In this document: in pieces, positions 17,442 to 26,571 of the stretch
Layout: each line of letters begins with the position of its first letter
Position numbering within the stretch: the stretch's first letter is position 1
Assembly (NCBI RefSeq): GCF_018603515.1
Contig: NZ_JACATN010000001.1
Coordinates: forward strand, 248,001 to 312,000
Origin: Zobellia barbeyronii
GTDB lineage: Bacteria > Bacteroidota > Bacteroidia > Flavobacteriales > Flavobacteriaceae
DNA: 64,000 nt
Direction: 5' to 3'
Notes under the pieces: generated by a model
Seen by the model: only the letters and a program-made list of their open reading frames with translations
Told to the model about the DNA's origin: nothing
Database searches by the model: none
Position numbers and translations under genes: made by a program

Positions 17442-19556
17442 TTAATAGAAAGAACCTCTTTTATCTTCAATTACAGAAGCTTCTTTTAATGCATCGTAAA
17501 CCGCAGTATTAACTCTTGACTCACGTGAGCTTTTTACAGAGGTAGCATACATGCTATAGTTATCCAATTTTGGAGCTTCCGTCTTCTTGGTAACCGTTAA
17601 CTTATAAACTCCTGTATTACCTTCAATAAGGTCAGAAGTAGCACCATCTTTCATTGCAAAGGCAGTACCTACAATAGCAGGCTCAGAACCAGCTCCCGGA
17701 ATAGTTGGAGATTTCACGGTTAAAGCAGATGCCGTAGATGCACTTACATTATTATCTTTTGCAAGATCCTCTATAGACTTTCCTTTATTAGCAGCGATGA
17801 TCTGTGCTGCCTTACGTTCTTTTCTAAGCTTAGGAAGAACAAGTGCAGAAGCATCTTCAACAGACATAAGACCTTTTTGGTACGTCTTAGTTAACTGAGC
17901 TACAGCGTAACCGCCTGCTAAGTCAAAACGTTTGATATCACCAACCTTAACGTCTTCTTGAAATGCCCACTGTACAATATTTCTTTGTGCAGAAAGACCT
18001 GGTAAGTTTTCATCAGTTGCTTTTATTTTGTTCACAGGGCGAACCAAATATTCATTTTCTTTTGCTAAATCTGAAAATGCCTTGCTAGATTCAATAGACT
18101 CCATTTCAAACTTAGTAGCATCTGTAAACAACTTGTTAGTTGTTTCTTCAGATGGTTCGATCTCACGAGCTAAAGTAGCTATTTGAACCACATCTTCTTT
18201 ATCATCAATATTTATGATGTGAAAACCAAAATCAGTTTCAACCATACCAACTGTTCCAACTTTATTAGCAAAAGCAAAGTCGTTAAAAGCAGGTACCATT
18301 CTACCTTCTTGGAAATAACCTAAATCACCTCCATTTGGTGCAGAAGGACCATCAGAATTATCACGTGCCAATTCTACGAACTTGGCATCTTTCTTTTTAG
18401 CTTCTTTAAGTAAACGCTTAGCTTCAGCCTCAGCTTCTTCTTTAGTTCTTGTTACATCCGGATTTGCTCGTTCAGCCCCAGTGTAAGCAACAAGAATGTG
18501 GCTAGCCTTTACAGAACCGTTAGGTTTTCTATCCATCATCTTAGAAACCTTGAAGAAATCTCCGTCTCTGTATGGACCGAACATTTCACCAACTTGCAAC
18601 GTCATTAACGTATCTGCAAACTTAGCAGGCAATTGTTTTTTAGACTTGTAGATAGTATCAAACTTAATATCTGAATTACGATCTAAAAATGCCATCATGT
18701 TGGTAGCAGTTTTGAAACCAGCAATAGTATCATTCTTATCAGTCTGAGCATTGTACTCTACTGTATTGTCCATCAATTTAGTGATAGCCCCTTTTACGGC
18801 AGACTCATCTGCAGCTGAAGCTTTCTCTTGGAAATAAACGAATTGAATATCTCTAGCAGGTTCTTGCTTGAAATCTTCTTTATGATTATTAATGTACGTT
18901 TGGATTTCACTTTTAGAAACTGAGATAGTACTATCTGCTATAGAAGTAAACGGAATACGAACATACTTGATGTCTATTTTATCGTTTGCTAATTTATAGT
19001 CTAGTTCACCTTCCTTTAAAGTTGCGCCAACACCAGCTTTTATTAAGTTAAAATATGTTTGCTGTTTAGCACTCTGAACAATTGCCTGCTCATCTTGCAA
19101 CCAAAGGTTGTATTGCTCAGGATTGTTCATCTTAAGTTCAGCTACGAAATTTCTGAACTTGTTTTGATCAAAAACACCACTTTCATTCTGAAATTGTGGA
19201 CTCTGAGAATAAGAAGGTATTGTACTTATATAGTTCAAAATTTGATCTTGCTCTATATCAACACCTAAATCTGCAAACTGCTGTCCTAAAACCGCGTTAC
19301 GAACTTCTTGATCGTATACCTGATTTACTGTTTGCATCGTAGATGCATTAGCAGATCTTCTTGAAGCTACATCCACCTTCTGGCGAAACGCATCTATGGA
19401 AATCTCCTCACCATTAATTTCAGCTATACTAGAGCCTACTTTACCGTTAACATCTCCGTTGGTAAATACGCCGGAAATAACAAATGCGAAAAGGGCCAAG
19501 CCTATAATAAGTATTAGAACGGTGGTCCGTTTTCTTATGTTTTCTAAAATTGCCAT
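17442..19556 (-). CDS. ppiD: PpiD/SurA-like periplasmic peptidylprolyl isomerase
   Basis: A 704-aa inner-membrane-anchored chaperone. One helix near 11-32 (TTVLILIIGLALFAFVISG) is followed by a SurA/PpiD-type N-terminal region (about 35-240). A parvulin-type rotamase domain lies at about 345-455, with SHILVAY, NGGDLGYFQEGRMVPAFNDFAF and VETDFGFHIINI. The C-terminal region (about 470-700) is of PpiD type. It is expected to assist folding of exported and outer-membrane proteins at the periplasmic face. It is the last gene of the minus-strand envelope operon, 70 bases after the CorC-like gene. A TAATTTCG element (minus strand, 19584-19591) may give an internal promoter. Confidence 0.9.
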   Translation of the reverse strand: MAILENIRKRTTVLILIIGLALFAFVISGVFTNGDVNGKVGSSIAEINGEEISIDAFRQKVDVASRRSANASTMQTVNQVYDQEVRNAVLGQQFADLGVDIEQDQILNYISTIPSYSQSPQFQNESGVFDQNKFRNFVAELKMNNPEQYNLWLQDEQAIVQSAKQQTYFNLIKAGVGATLKEGELDYKLANDKIDIKYVRIPFTSIADSTISVSKSEIQTYINNHKEDFKQEPARDIQFVYFQEKASAADESAVKGAITKLMDNTVEYNAQTDKNDTIAGFKTATNMMAFLDRNSDIKFDTIYKSKKQLPAKFADTLMTLQVGEMFGPYRDGDFFKVSKMMDRKPNGSVKASHILVAYTGAERANPDVTRTKEEAEAEAKRLLKEAKKKDAKFVELARDNSDGPSAPNGGDLGYFQEGRMVPAFNDFAFANKVGTVGMVETDFGFHIINIDDKEDVVQIATLAREIEPSEETTNKLFTDATKFEMESIESSKAFSDLAKENEYLVRPVNKIKATDENLPGLSAQRNIVQWAFQEDVKVGDIKRFDLAGGYAVAQLTKTYQKGLMSVEDASALVLPKLRKERKAAQIIAANKGKSIEDLAKDNNVSASTASALTVKSPTIPGAGSEPAIVGTAFAMKDGATSDLIEGNTGVYKLTVTKKTEAPKLDNYSMYATSVKSSRESRVNTAVYDALKEASVIEDKRGSFY

Positions 19557-19626
19557 TAATTAGGTTTTTGTTTAATCAGTGTGCGAAATTACCATTTTTC
19601 CTTCAATTTATAAAAGGATTGAAAAA

Positions 19627-20916
19627 CTATTCTTTATCAATGATTTGCATTGACACTAAATCGATTTTCGTATTTGAGACTTCAATTATTTTAAATAGGA
19701 AATTTTCTACTTGTATTTCTGAATCTTGTTCAGGAATTTCACCTGTTCCATTCACAATCATTCCTCCAAGTGTCTCATACTCTTCACTTTTAGGAAGCTC
19801 CAACTTATACACCTCGTTTAAATAATCTACTTCTAAACGAGCAGAAAATTTATAGGTATTATCCTCTAACTGTTCTTCAATTAAATCCGTAGTATCATGC
19901 TCGTCTTCAATCTCACCAAAGAGTTCTTCCACAATATCCTCTACTGTCATGATACCAGACGTACCACCATACTCATCTAAAACCACAGAAATACTCTTTC
20001 GCTTTTTTGTCAAAACATTTAGAATATCCTGAATTAGCATCGTTTCAGGTACAAATTCTACGGGTAAAAGAATACTTTTTATAGTCTTTGGCTTTTTAAA
20101 AAGCTCATAAGAATGTACATAACCTATAATATTATCTATCGTGTCTTTATAAACTAGGATTTTTGAATACCCTGTTTCCGTAAATAATTTAGCTAAGTTT
20201 TTAGGGCTCTCATCAAGCTCTACAGCCATGATTTCTGTTCTAGGGACCATTACCTCACGCGCCTTTACTGCAGCAAATTCCAAAGCATTTTGAAAAATTT
20301 GGATTTCAGAATCAACATCATCCTCTTCTTCTACGGCCTCCATTTGTTCCGTAATGTAGTCTCCTAATTCTATTTTACTAAACGCAAGTTGAACTTCGTC
20401 TCCTTCGGTCTTAAAGAAAGCTTTTAGAATTGCATCCGACACCCAAATGATGAAGTCCGAAATTACCGAAAAAAGAAGGTAAAAAAGATAAGCCGGTACC
20501 GCTAAAAACTTAAGTAGAACATTAGAATAAATCTGAAAAAGTACTTTAGGAAGAAATTCTGCTGTAAAAAGTATAACAAGCGTAGATATAACAGTTTGCG
20601 TCACCAAACTAAAATCTCCCAAGATAAGATTAAGAAACTCACTATTGGTAGGCACCATGCCCTGAAACCATTCCATGAGAAGATCCCCCATGAAAAGACC
20701 ATATATTACCAAGGCAATATTATTCCCAATAAGCATTGTAGCAATGAACTTAGATGGTTTTTTAGTTAGACGCGTCAACACCTTGGCCAAAAGACCTTCT
20801 TGTTTCTTCTCTATTTCTATGTGTATTTTATTGGCAGAGATAAATGCAATCTCCATCCCTGAAAAAAAAGCTGAAAACAGCAGGGACAAAACAATAATTA
20901 AAATGGGTATTTCCAC
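19627..20916 (-). CDS. CNNM/CorC-HlyC family membrane protein with CBS pair
   Basis: A 429-aa protein. It has a CNNM transmembrane domain (about 1-190, four hydrophobic segments), two CBS domains (about 210-330, including REVMVPRTEIMAVE and GTSGIMTVEDIVEELFGEI) and a CorC_HlyC C-terminal domain (about 345-425, with YETLGGMIVNGTGEIP). The family is linked to Mg2+/Co2+ efflux. GldE, a gliding-motility protein of flavobacteria, has the same architecture, but the usual gldD neighbour is absent here, so the gldE symbol is not given. It lies 2 bases after a small membrane gene in the lptC operon. Confidence 0.88.
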   Translation of the reverse strand: MEIPILIIVLSLLFSAFFSGMEIAFISANKIHIEIEKKQEGLLAKVLTRLTKKPSKFIATMLIGNNIALVIYGLFMGDLLMEWFQGMVPTNSEFLNLILGDFSLVTQTVISTLVILFTAEFLPKVLFQIYSNVLLKFLAVPAYLFYLLFSVISDFIIWVSDAILKAFFKTEGDEVQLAFSKIELGDYITEQMEAVEEEDDVDSEIQIFQNALEFAAVKAREVMVPRTEIMAVELDESPKNLAKLFTETGYSKILVYKDTIDNIIGYVHSYELFKKPKTIKSILLPVEFVPETMLIQDILNVLTKKRKSISVVLDEYGGTSGIMTVEDIVEELFGEIEDEHDTTDLIEEQLEDNTYKFSARLEVDYLNEVYKLELPKSEEYETLGGMIVNGTGEIPEQDSEIQVENFLFKIIEVSNTKIDLVSMQIIDKE

Positions 20917-20918
20917 AA

Positions 20919-21122
20919 TTATTGTTGATTATCTTGTTTATGCTGTTCAAACTTCTTCCTGTAGTTTCTTCTAAAAAAGAACATTCCTATTGAAACTGCC
21001 GCGAAGAAAATAAACAAATAGGAAGATTGTCTATCCGTATTCCAGTCAGTAAAAATTCTATACAACGAAAAAAAGGCAACAGCCACGTATAAATATTCGG
21101 TATATTTTAAAATTCTAGTCAT
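20919..21122 (-). CDS. Small two-helix membrane protein
   Basis: A 67-aa protein with two hydrophobic segments (about 10-25 and 33-50) and a basic, glutamine-rich tail. The family is not recognised. Its first 8 bases overlap the end of lptC and it ends 2 bases before the CorC-like gene. This tight packing supports it as a real coding gene in the envelope operon. No function can be assigned. Confidence 0.6.
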   Translation of the reverse strand: MTRILKYTEYLYVAVAFFSLYRIFTDWNTDRQSSYLFIFFAAVSIGMFFFRRNYRKKFEQHKQDNQQ

Positions 21123-21723
21123 TCGATTCTTCTTTAATAGTCATTAGACCATAAGTTTTATGGGCATTGAAAAAACTTAAATCTCTATTGAAATCCATTC
21201 CTTCACCATCCATAATAGTCCCATCTTCAGGGTTCGTAAATTTAAACTTTTCTTGAGTAAAAATCCAGTTATCATCTTGATCCCAAAATAATTGTGGGGT
21301 CTCTAGTTTCTTTCCGTCGTGGCTTTCAATAACTACATTCCCTTGTAAATCTATCACATTTGTGGCAGAATAAATAATACCATAATCAGCCTTAATGATA
21401 CTCTTCTCCCCTGTTTCATTAAAATAATGAACCAACAGCCCATTTGGAAAGGTACGATAGGGAAACTCTAAATTATTATAATCTTCGTTTAAAGGGCTTG
21501 TCAACACCGCTATGACCCTTGTAGAGGTAGAGTCCTCACTCTCTAGCATCTCTCTGGCCTCAGTATATGTTGCCGTAAAATTTTCAGCAATCCCCATAGG
21601 GTATACTAAAGGCGCTTTTTCCTGTCCAGACCTTTTATAGTTGTCCTGACACGAAAAAAAAAGTATTGCCATGGTGAAAACCATGGCAATACTTTTAAGA
21701 CTATATCCGTAAGATGAAATCAT
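21115..21723 (-). CDS. lptC: LptC, LPS export periplasmic protein
   Basis: LptC receives LPS from the LptBFG extractor and passes it to LptA at the periplasmic bridge. The 202-aa protein has a hydrophobic N terminus ending in a lipobox-like FFSC (near residues 22-25) and an LptC-fold beta-rich domain (about 45-190). Recognisable blocks are LVHYFNETGEKSIIKADYG and VIDLQGNVVIESHDG, followed by TPQLFWDQ. In Bacteroidota LptC is often predicted as a lipoprotein rather than a bitopic protein. It begins 4 bases after the TPR gene and overlaps the next small gene, so it is in the middle of the coaX-ppiD operon. Confidence 0.85.
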   Translation of the reverse strand: MISSYGYSLKSIAMVFTMAILFFSCQDNYKRSGQEKAPLVYPMGIAENFTATYTEAREMLESEDSTSTRVIAVLTSPLNEDYNNLEFPYRTFPNGLLVHYFNETGEKSIIKADYGIIYSATNVIDLQGNVVIESHDGKKLETPQLFWDQDDNWIFTQEKFKFTNPEDGTIMDGEGMDFNRDLSFFNAHKTYGLMTIKEESND

Positions 21724-21727
21724 CTTT

Positions 21728-23101
21728 CTATAAGTTCGGTACTTTTATGCTACCACCAACCCAACAACTAAAAGTTACTGTTTTACCAGCCATACCTGAG
21801 TTGAAAATATCTGTTTTAGACGGTGCTTTTGCAGCGTAACTAGCAGCAGATTGATTAGCAGCTCCCTTAACAGCAGGATCTACACGACCAGCCTGACGAG
21901 CCATATCTGCGGCTTTCCAATAGATAGCTCTCTTTTCAAAAGGAGTACTACCACAATCGTTAGCACTTGTAGCGTAAAGGTTTGCTATTAATAAATAAGC
22001 TTTACCGTTTGCTTTGTTAGCGCTAATAGCCATTTGAGCATACTTTCTAGCTGTAGACTTACTACCTTTTCTTTTATTGATAACTGCTACTTTATAAGCA
22101 ATATCAGATTTTTTATATGAATCGGTTTCTAAACTCATTGCCTTGTCAAAATCCGCAAGGGCTCCTTTAGTATCTCCGTTTTTCATTTTTAAAGTACCAC
22201 CATAAACGTAAGCACTTGCTGAAGGGTCTAAAGCTAATTGAGCTTCAAACAACTTCTGGAACAAAGGATCATCTGTACATTCTTTGTTGAACATTCTTCC
22301 TACCGCTCTTTTTACCCAAGTAACATCTCCTTTTTTCTCTTCATAACTTTTCTCATACAAAGGAATAAGGTTACTACAATCTGCTAAAGCACCAAGCTTA
22401 GAGTCTACACTACCTGCAATCTTACCGTAAGATTCAGAGTTTGTAGTTGCAATTTTTAAACTTCTTTTTTCTTTAGAAGTGATTGTACCTGTAGAATCTT
22501 TAGGAAGTAATTGTGTAATTACTCCAGTAAGTTTTTTATTCTCTTCCTCTATTTTATCATTTACGTTATCGTAAACATCAAAAACTTCTTGCAAATCTTT
22601 TTTACCACCTTTATGTAAGTCTACTAAACTTGAAAAGTATAAGTATAAAGCTTTTGGATTCTTAAAGTTTTTAGGATCGTTCTCAAAAGCAGAACCTAAC
22701 ATGTCATACAATTCACCATCAGACGCCATTTTGTTATCATACAAAAACAACGCTTTATCGATACCAACTACAGCTGGAGAATATTTTTTTGGAAAATACT
22801 TTGCGCTATTATCATACAAAGCCAACATATCTTTTATGTAACCATCTTTGTCAGCACCAGAAGACTTTTCTATTTTGTCTTCCAATATTTTTTCTCCGTA
22901 GATAAAATTCGCCCGGTTAATATCTGGACAGTTATCATAGACCATTTTCCAAGGCGTATATGCGGCCTCATAATTTTTAACTTTTGCATGCTCAACATAT
23001 ATAGATAAGTTGGTCATACATTCTTGATTTTGAGCTTGGGCATGACTTACTCCCATAAACCCTAAAAGCATAATCGCCGTGAAGTAAAGTTTTGTTTTCA
23101 T
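21728..23101 (-). CDS. Periplasmic TPR-repeat protein
   Basis: A 457-aa exported protein with a signal peptide (1-24, ending SHAQAQ) and tetratricopeptide-like helix pairs along its length. The clearest repeats are near 290-370 (AYVYGGTLKMKNGDTKGA followed by ADFDKAMSL, then RKYAQMAISANKANGKAYLL). No catalytic residues are seen. TPR proteins act as scaffolds. The conserved position beside lptC and an outer-membrane protein suggests an envelope-assembly role, which is inferred. The 240-base gap upstream is the longest break in this operon. Confidence 0.78.
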   Translation of the reverse strand: MKTKLYFTAIMLLGFMGVSHAQAQNQECMTNLSIYVEHAKVKNYEAAYTPWKMVYDNCPDINRANFIYGEKILEDKIEKSSGADKDGYIKDMLALYDNSAKYFPKKYSPAVVGIDKALFLYDNKMASDGELYDMLGSAFENDPKNFKNPKALYLYFSSLVDLHKGGKKDLQEVFDVYDNVNDKIEEENKKLTGVITQLLPKDSTGTITSKEKRSLKIATTNSESYGKIAGSVDSKLGALADCSNLIPLYEKSYEEKKGDVTWVKRAVGRMFNKECTDDPLFQKLFEAQLALDPSASAYVYGGTLKMKNGDTKGALADFDKAMSLETDSYKKSDIAYKVAVINKRKGSKSTARKYAQMAISANKANGKAYLLIANLYATSANDCGSTPFEKRAIYWKAADMARQAGRVDPAVKGAANQSAASYAAKAPSKTDIFNSGMAGKTVTFSCWVGGSIKVPNL

Positions 23102-23341
23102 TTCTTAATTTTTACTTGTTTTTCAAATTACAAATTGCCAATCAAAATCGTGGTTAGTGTCCAGAGTCAATATGGCTCGTTATTATGTTCTAATTTTTGG
23201 TTGGGTAATGTACTAATTTTTTATCAAGAGCTCTAAGAGAAATATAGAAAATGCCTTTTCGAGATTTTTTTTACGAATTTATTCAATAATCCTTTAGTTT
23301 ATCGCTTAAACCCTAATAAAGCCTCAGGTATTTTTATAATC

Positions 23342-24628
23342 TTAGTTTATCTTTCTTTTTCTAAACCACTGATCACTTAAAGACAATCCTAGGTTAACTT
23401 TAAAGTAACTCTCTTCTATTAAATCTGCGGCTGTAGTCCCTTTTTTTCCAACTTCAAAACCTAAGTTAAGATTTGAGAGATTGTTACCCAACGGTAGACC
23501 CAATCCAAAAGTTATGCCAAAATTGTTTATGTCTTTCTCGTTAACATACATTCCGGTCTTCTCTAATCGCACACCAGCCCTGTAAGTCACTCTCTTAAAG
23601 TAACTTCCAAAAGAATTTCTCTCAGGAGTATAAAAACCACCCAATGCCAATGTACTGGCGTCTTTGTAAACCAAATTATCTATTTCTAAAAAGTCGTTCG
23701 AGAAATCGGTAAGCTTTTGAAAGCTATACTCTACACCTACGAACCACTGCATATCTTTACCGTAACCTACACCCAACGTAGTCGTCGTAGGTATAGTTAT
23801 TCCTGTATCCTCTCTACCCTGGGCAGCTAAGTCTACCTCACTTACAAAACGTTCTTGAGTAGGGCTTCCTATAAAAGAACCTATTCTCTGTGTATTTCTT
23901 GCCGTAAGATTGGCTTGAGTATTTACACGTACAGATGTAAATAAAGTGTGACTCTCATCTATTGCAGGAGAATAACTAAGCGCATAATTAAAATCTACAC
24001 CGTTTATTCTTGAGACTCTCTCATCTTTAGAACCCAACAACACACCTTCATTACTTTGAACCTTAAGTGTCTCTATTCTTCCGAAATTATAATTTGCCGT
24101 AACACCAAAACTAAAATCCTTGGCAAACTCATACCCAACAGACATGTAAACCTTGTTTACGCCACCGTCTCCAGAGTATTGATTTATTTCTCTAGAACCT
24201 TCGGTTCCTATTAAATTTTCAAAATTATATCCCACAGAAGAATACGGCAGAATACCAAAACCTACACCAAGACCCTTTTTAATACTTAAGCCTATGGAAA
24301 GATAATCTAAGTTGGTAACCGCAGTAGTCTGACTCTCCGTATAACTCTTTAAACTAGTTTGTTTGTAAGACAGACCAGCAGTATATGTGGTTATACCAAA
24401 ATCATCACGACCTTGAATCCCCAACCCACCATAAGCAGCTGGATTTTTGAGGTTAACATGAATACTATCGGCATACATTCCTATCCCACCCATCATTTGG
24501 TTTTCCGCAGTAGAACCGCTTCTTAACTCTCCTAAACCAAAATATGAATATGGGGAAACTGAACCATCTTGAGCGTACATACCCGTTGCAAAAAGGCAAA
24601 TTATGGCAAAAAATATTTTTCTGATCAT
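23342..24628 (-). CDS. Outer-membrane beta-barrel protein of unknown function
   Basis: A 428-aa protein with a signal peptide (1-19, ending GMYAQ) and many alternating-hydrophobicity strands with aromatic residues, as in an outer-membrane barrel. The N-terminal SPYSYFGLGE block and later GVGFGILPYSSVGYNF suggest a FadL/OmpP1-like fold, though I cannot identify a substrate. Its ATG shares one base with the coaX stop codon (24628), so the two are translationally coupled. This gene pair is often found together in Flavobacteriia, but the reason is unknown. Confidence 0.75.
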   Translation of the reverse strand: MIRKIFFAIICLFATGMYAQDGSVSPYSYFGLGELRSGSTAENQMMGGIGMYADSIHVNLKNPAAYGGLGIQGRDDFGITTYTAGLSYKQTSLKSYTESQTTAVTNLDYLSIGLSIKKGLGVGFGILPYSSVGYNFENLIGTEGSREINQYSGDGGVNKVYMSVGYEFAKDFSFGVTANYNFGRIETLKVQSNEGVLLGSKDERVSRINGVDFNYALSYSPAIDESHTLFTSVRVNTQANLTARNTQRIGSFIGSPTQERFVSEVDLAAQGREDTGITIPTTTTLGVGYGKDMQWFVGVEYSFQKLTDFSNDFLEIDNLVYKDASTLALGGFYTPERNSFGSYFKRVTYRAGVRLEKTGMYVNEKDINNFGITFGLGLPLGNNLSNLNLGFEVGKKGTTAADLIEESYFKVNLGLSLSDQWFRKRKIN

Positions 24629-25356
24629 TAGCGTTTGTTGTATTCCAACAGATAATTTAATCCTACTAGGAGAAATTTGGAGTCCGCAAATATGGTATTT
24701 TTTAACCGTTTAGACAAAAATAGCATGTCACCACCTGTTAAAATAACTGTTAAATCTGCAAAACGAGATTTGTATTGATCTATTACACCGTCTATTTCTT
24801 GACATATGCCATTCACTACCCCACTATGAATACTGGTTTCTGTAGAGTTTCCGATATAGTCTATTAATTCTTTGGGCTTTAATAACGGTAATTTTGAAGT
24901 TTGTTCGTGCAATGCCTTATAACGCATATGCAAACCGGGTGAAATAGCTCCACCTAAATACTCTCCATAGTCGTTTACTACATCATAAGTAACGCAAGTA
25001 CCAGCATCAATGACTAAACTATTGCCTTTTGGATTATGATAAAAGGCCGCAGTTGCCAAAGCAATACGATCAACACCCAAAGATTGTGGAGTTGCATATG
25101 AGTTCTTAAAAGGGGTTTTGCTTGAGGATGTTAATTCGTGAACTTCGCAGAAAACAGTCAACACTGACATCACTTTTCGGTCTAAATTTCCAACTGAAGC
25201 TATGATTCCGCGTTTTATTTTGGGATAATGGTCACAAATTTCTTTTATTTCTCGAGCTACGTTTTGCACGTCTGAATTCTGCCGGAATATGAGGATATCT
25301 CCCTCAAACACCGCTAGTTTCACACAAGTATTACCAGCATCAATTACTAAGTTCAT
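24628..25356 (-). CDS. coaX: Type III pantothenate kinase CoaX
   Basis: CoaX phosphorylates pantothenate, the first step of coenzyme A synthesis, and needs a monovalent cation. The ATG at 25356 gives 242 aa starting MNLVIDAGNTCVKLAVF; the frame extends five codons further without support. Family motifs are DAGNTCVK (phosphate loop) at 6-13, GVDRIALATAAF near 93-104, DAGTCVTYDVV near 116-126 and GGAISPGLHMRYKAL near 134-148. Length is usual. It is the first gene of the minus-strand operon, divergent from tRNA-Phe. A TGATCTTTG-like element at 25362-25370 on the minus strand is too close to the ATG to be a sure promoter. Confidence 0.93.
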   Translation of the reverse strand: MNLVIDAGNTCVKLAVFEGDILIFRQNSDVQNVAREIKEICDHYPKIKRGIIASVGNLDRKVMSVLTVFCEVHELTSSSKTPFKNSYATPQSLGVDRIALATAAFYHNPKGNSLVIDAGTCVTYDVVNDYGEYLGGAISPGLHMRYKALHEQTSKLPLLKPKELIDYIGNSTETSIHSGVVNGICQEIDGVIDQYKSRFADLTVILTGGDMLFLSKRLKNTIFADSKFLLVGLNYLLEYNKR

Positions 25357-25409
25357 AGATGCAAAGATCAAAAAATGTTACCTAAAAAACATCTTTTTTT
25401 CGATTTTTG

Positions 25410-25440
25410 TTTGCATATCATAAAATTGAAATTATATTTG
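25410..25440 (+). promoter_or_regulatory. Consensus Bacteroidota promoter for tRNA-Phe
   Basis: TTTG (25410-25413) and TATATTTG (25433-25440) are separated by exactly 19 bases, a perfect match to the TTTG-N19-TAnnTTTG pattern. Transcription should start shortly before the tRNA 5' end at 25459. Confidence 0.85.
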
Positions 25441-25458
25441 CACCCCGCAAACGGGCAT

Positions 25459-25531
25459 GGTGCCTTAGCTCAGTTGGTAGAGCAATGGACTGAAAATCCA
25501 TGTGTCCCTGGTTCGATTCCTGGAGGCACCA
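25459..25531 (+). tRNA. tRNA-Phe (anticodon GAA)
   Basis: A 73-base tRNA. The acceptor stem GGTGCCT pairs with AGGCACC and the discriminator is A. The D arm is GCTCAGTTGGTAGAGC, the anticodon stem ATGGA/TCCAT encloses the loop CTGAAAA with anticodon GAA, and the T arm CCTGG-TTCGATT-CCTGG is intact. The gene sequence continues ACA, so the complete CCA end is not encoded and must be added. It is flanked by a consensus promoter and a strong terminator, so it is an independent transcription unit. Confidence 0.97.
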
Positions 25532-25532
25532 C

Positions 25533-25563
25533 AAAAAATCCTTACTCACGTAAGGATTTTTTT
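25533..25563 (+). terminator. Terminator of the tRNA-Phe gene
   Basis: AAAAAATCCTTAC (25533-25545) pairs with GTAAGGATTTTTT (25550-25562) over the loop TCAC, followed by more T residues. It starts 2 bases after the tRNA. Confidence 0.92.
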
Positions 25564-25596
25564 GTTTTTGGACTTATATTGCATAAAACAACTGTT

Positions 25597-26571
25597 TTGA
25601 CTGCAATAGACACCAACACCCCTCTAGAAGATCTTCAGAATTATCTACAATCTAAAGAATGGCTACATACGTCAGAAAAAATAACTGCTGTAGAAAAACC
25701 AGGTGATGGAAATATGAACGTGGTACTCCGCGTTATAACGGACCAACGCTCTTTTATCTTAAAGCAATCGCGCCCATATGTACAAAAGTATCAGCAGATC
25801 AAAGCGCCTTTGGACCGGATTGCAGTAGAAAAAAAATTCTATCAAGCGGTTAGAGACAATGCTGTTCATGCACATGTTCCAAAAATTATTGGTTTTGATG
25901 CCGCCGAAAATCTATTGTTGCTAGAAGACTTAGGACATTGTGAAGACATGACCTACATCTATGGCAAACAGAATATATCAAACGGGCAGTTAGACCGACT
26001 TATTTTTATTCTAGGCCTTATTCATAGAAAAGAAGCTCCTAGCAGTTTTCCAGAGAACATGGAAATGCGCCAACTTAATCACCAACACGTTTTTGAGCTT
26101 CCTTTTTTAGAAGACAACGGATTTCAATTAGATGACATACAACCTGGCCTTCAAGAACTTTCACTTCAGTTTAAAAAAGACAAGAAGATAAAAAAAGTAG
26201 TAAAAAAGGTTGGAAAAAAATACTTATCACCCGGAAACACCTTGCTACATGGCGATTATTACCCTGGCAGCTGGATGACCGAAGCAGATAATCTTTACAT
26301 AATAGATCCAGAATTTGGTTTTGTAGGTTTTCCTGAATTTGATTTAGGTGTTATGGCCGCGCATATTATTATTGCCACAGGCAAGAAAGGCTATTTAAAA
26401 CGTATTCATACCGCTTACCAAGGTGATGCCGATTTAAAATTGATGTCTCAAGTGGCAGGTATTGAGATTATGAGACGACTAATTGGACTAGCGCAATTAC
26501 CCCTAGAACGTTCCTTGAAAGAAAAAAGCAAGCTTTTAAAAAAAGCGCGTAAACTCATTTTGGCTTCATGA
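25597..26571 (+). CDS. Phosphotransferase family protein, methylthioribose-kinase-like
   Basis: A kinase of the aminoglycoside phosphotransferase/choline kinase fold, about 324 aa. No ATG precedes the domain, so a TTG at 25597 (or 25579) is proposed; the open frame further upstream only reads through tRNA-Phe. The PGDGNMNVVLRV nucleotide-loop block is near the N terminus and LLLEDLGH marks the hinge. The Brenner motif is HGDYYPGSW, followed by the DPEFGFVGFPEFDLGVMAAH block. The HGD..PGS and DPEF.F.G..FD.G patterns recall S-methyl-5-thioribose kinase (MtnK). No mtnA neighbour is seen, so the substrate is uncertain. It overlaps the next gene by 4 bases. Confidence 0.78.
   Translation: MTAIDTNTPLEDLQNYLQSKEWLHTSEKITAVEKPGDGNMNVVLRVITDQRSFILKQSRPYVQKYQQIKAPLDRIAVEKKFYQAVRDNAVHAHVPKIIGFDAAENLLLLEDLGHCEDMTYIYGKQNISNGQLDRLIFILGLIHRKEAPSSFPENMEMRQLNHQHVFELPFLEDNGFQLDDIQPGLQELSLQFKKDKKIKKVVKKVGKKYLSPGNTLLHGDYYPGSWMTEADNLYIIDPEFGFVGFPEFDLGVMAAHIIIATGKKGYLKRIHTAYQGDADLKLMSQVAGIEIMRRLIGLAQLPLERSLKEKSKLLKKARKLILAS

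Noticed and set aside
25375-25596. Long N-terminal extension of the phosphotransferase reading frame
   Set aside because: It reads through tRNA-Phe and its terminator and adds residues that do not match the kinase family. The domain starts after 25597.
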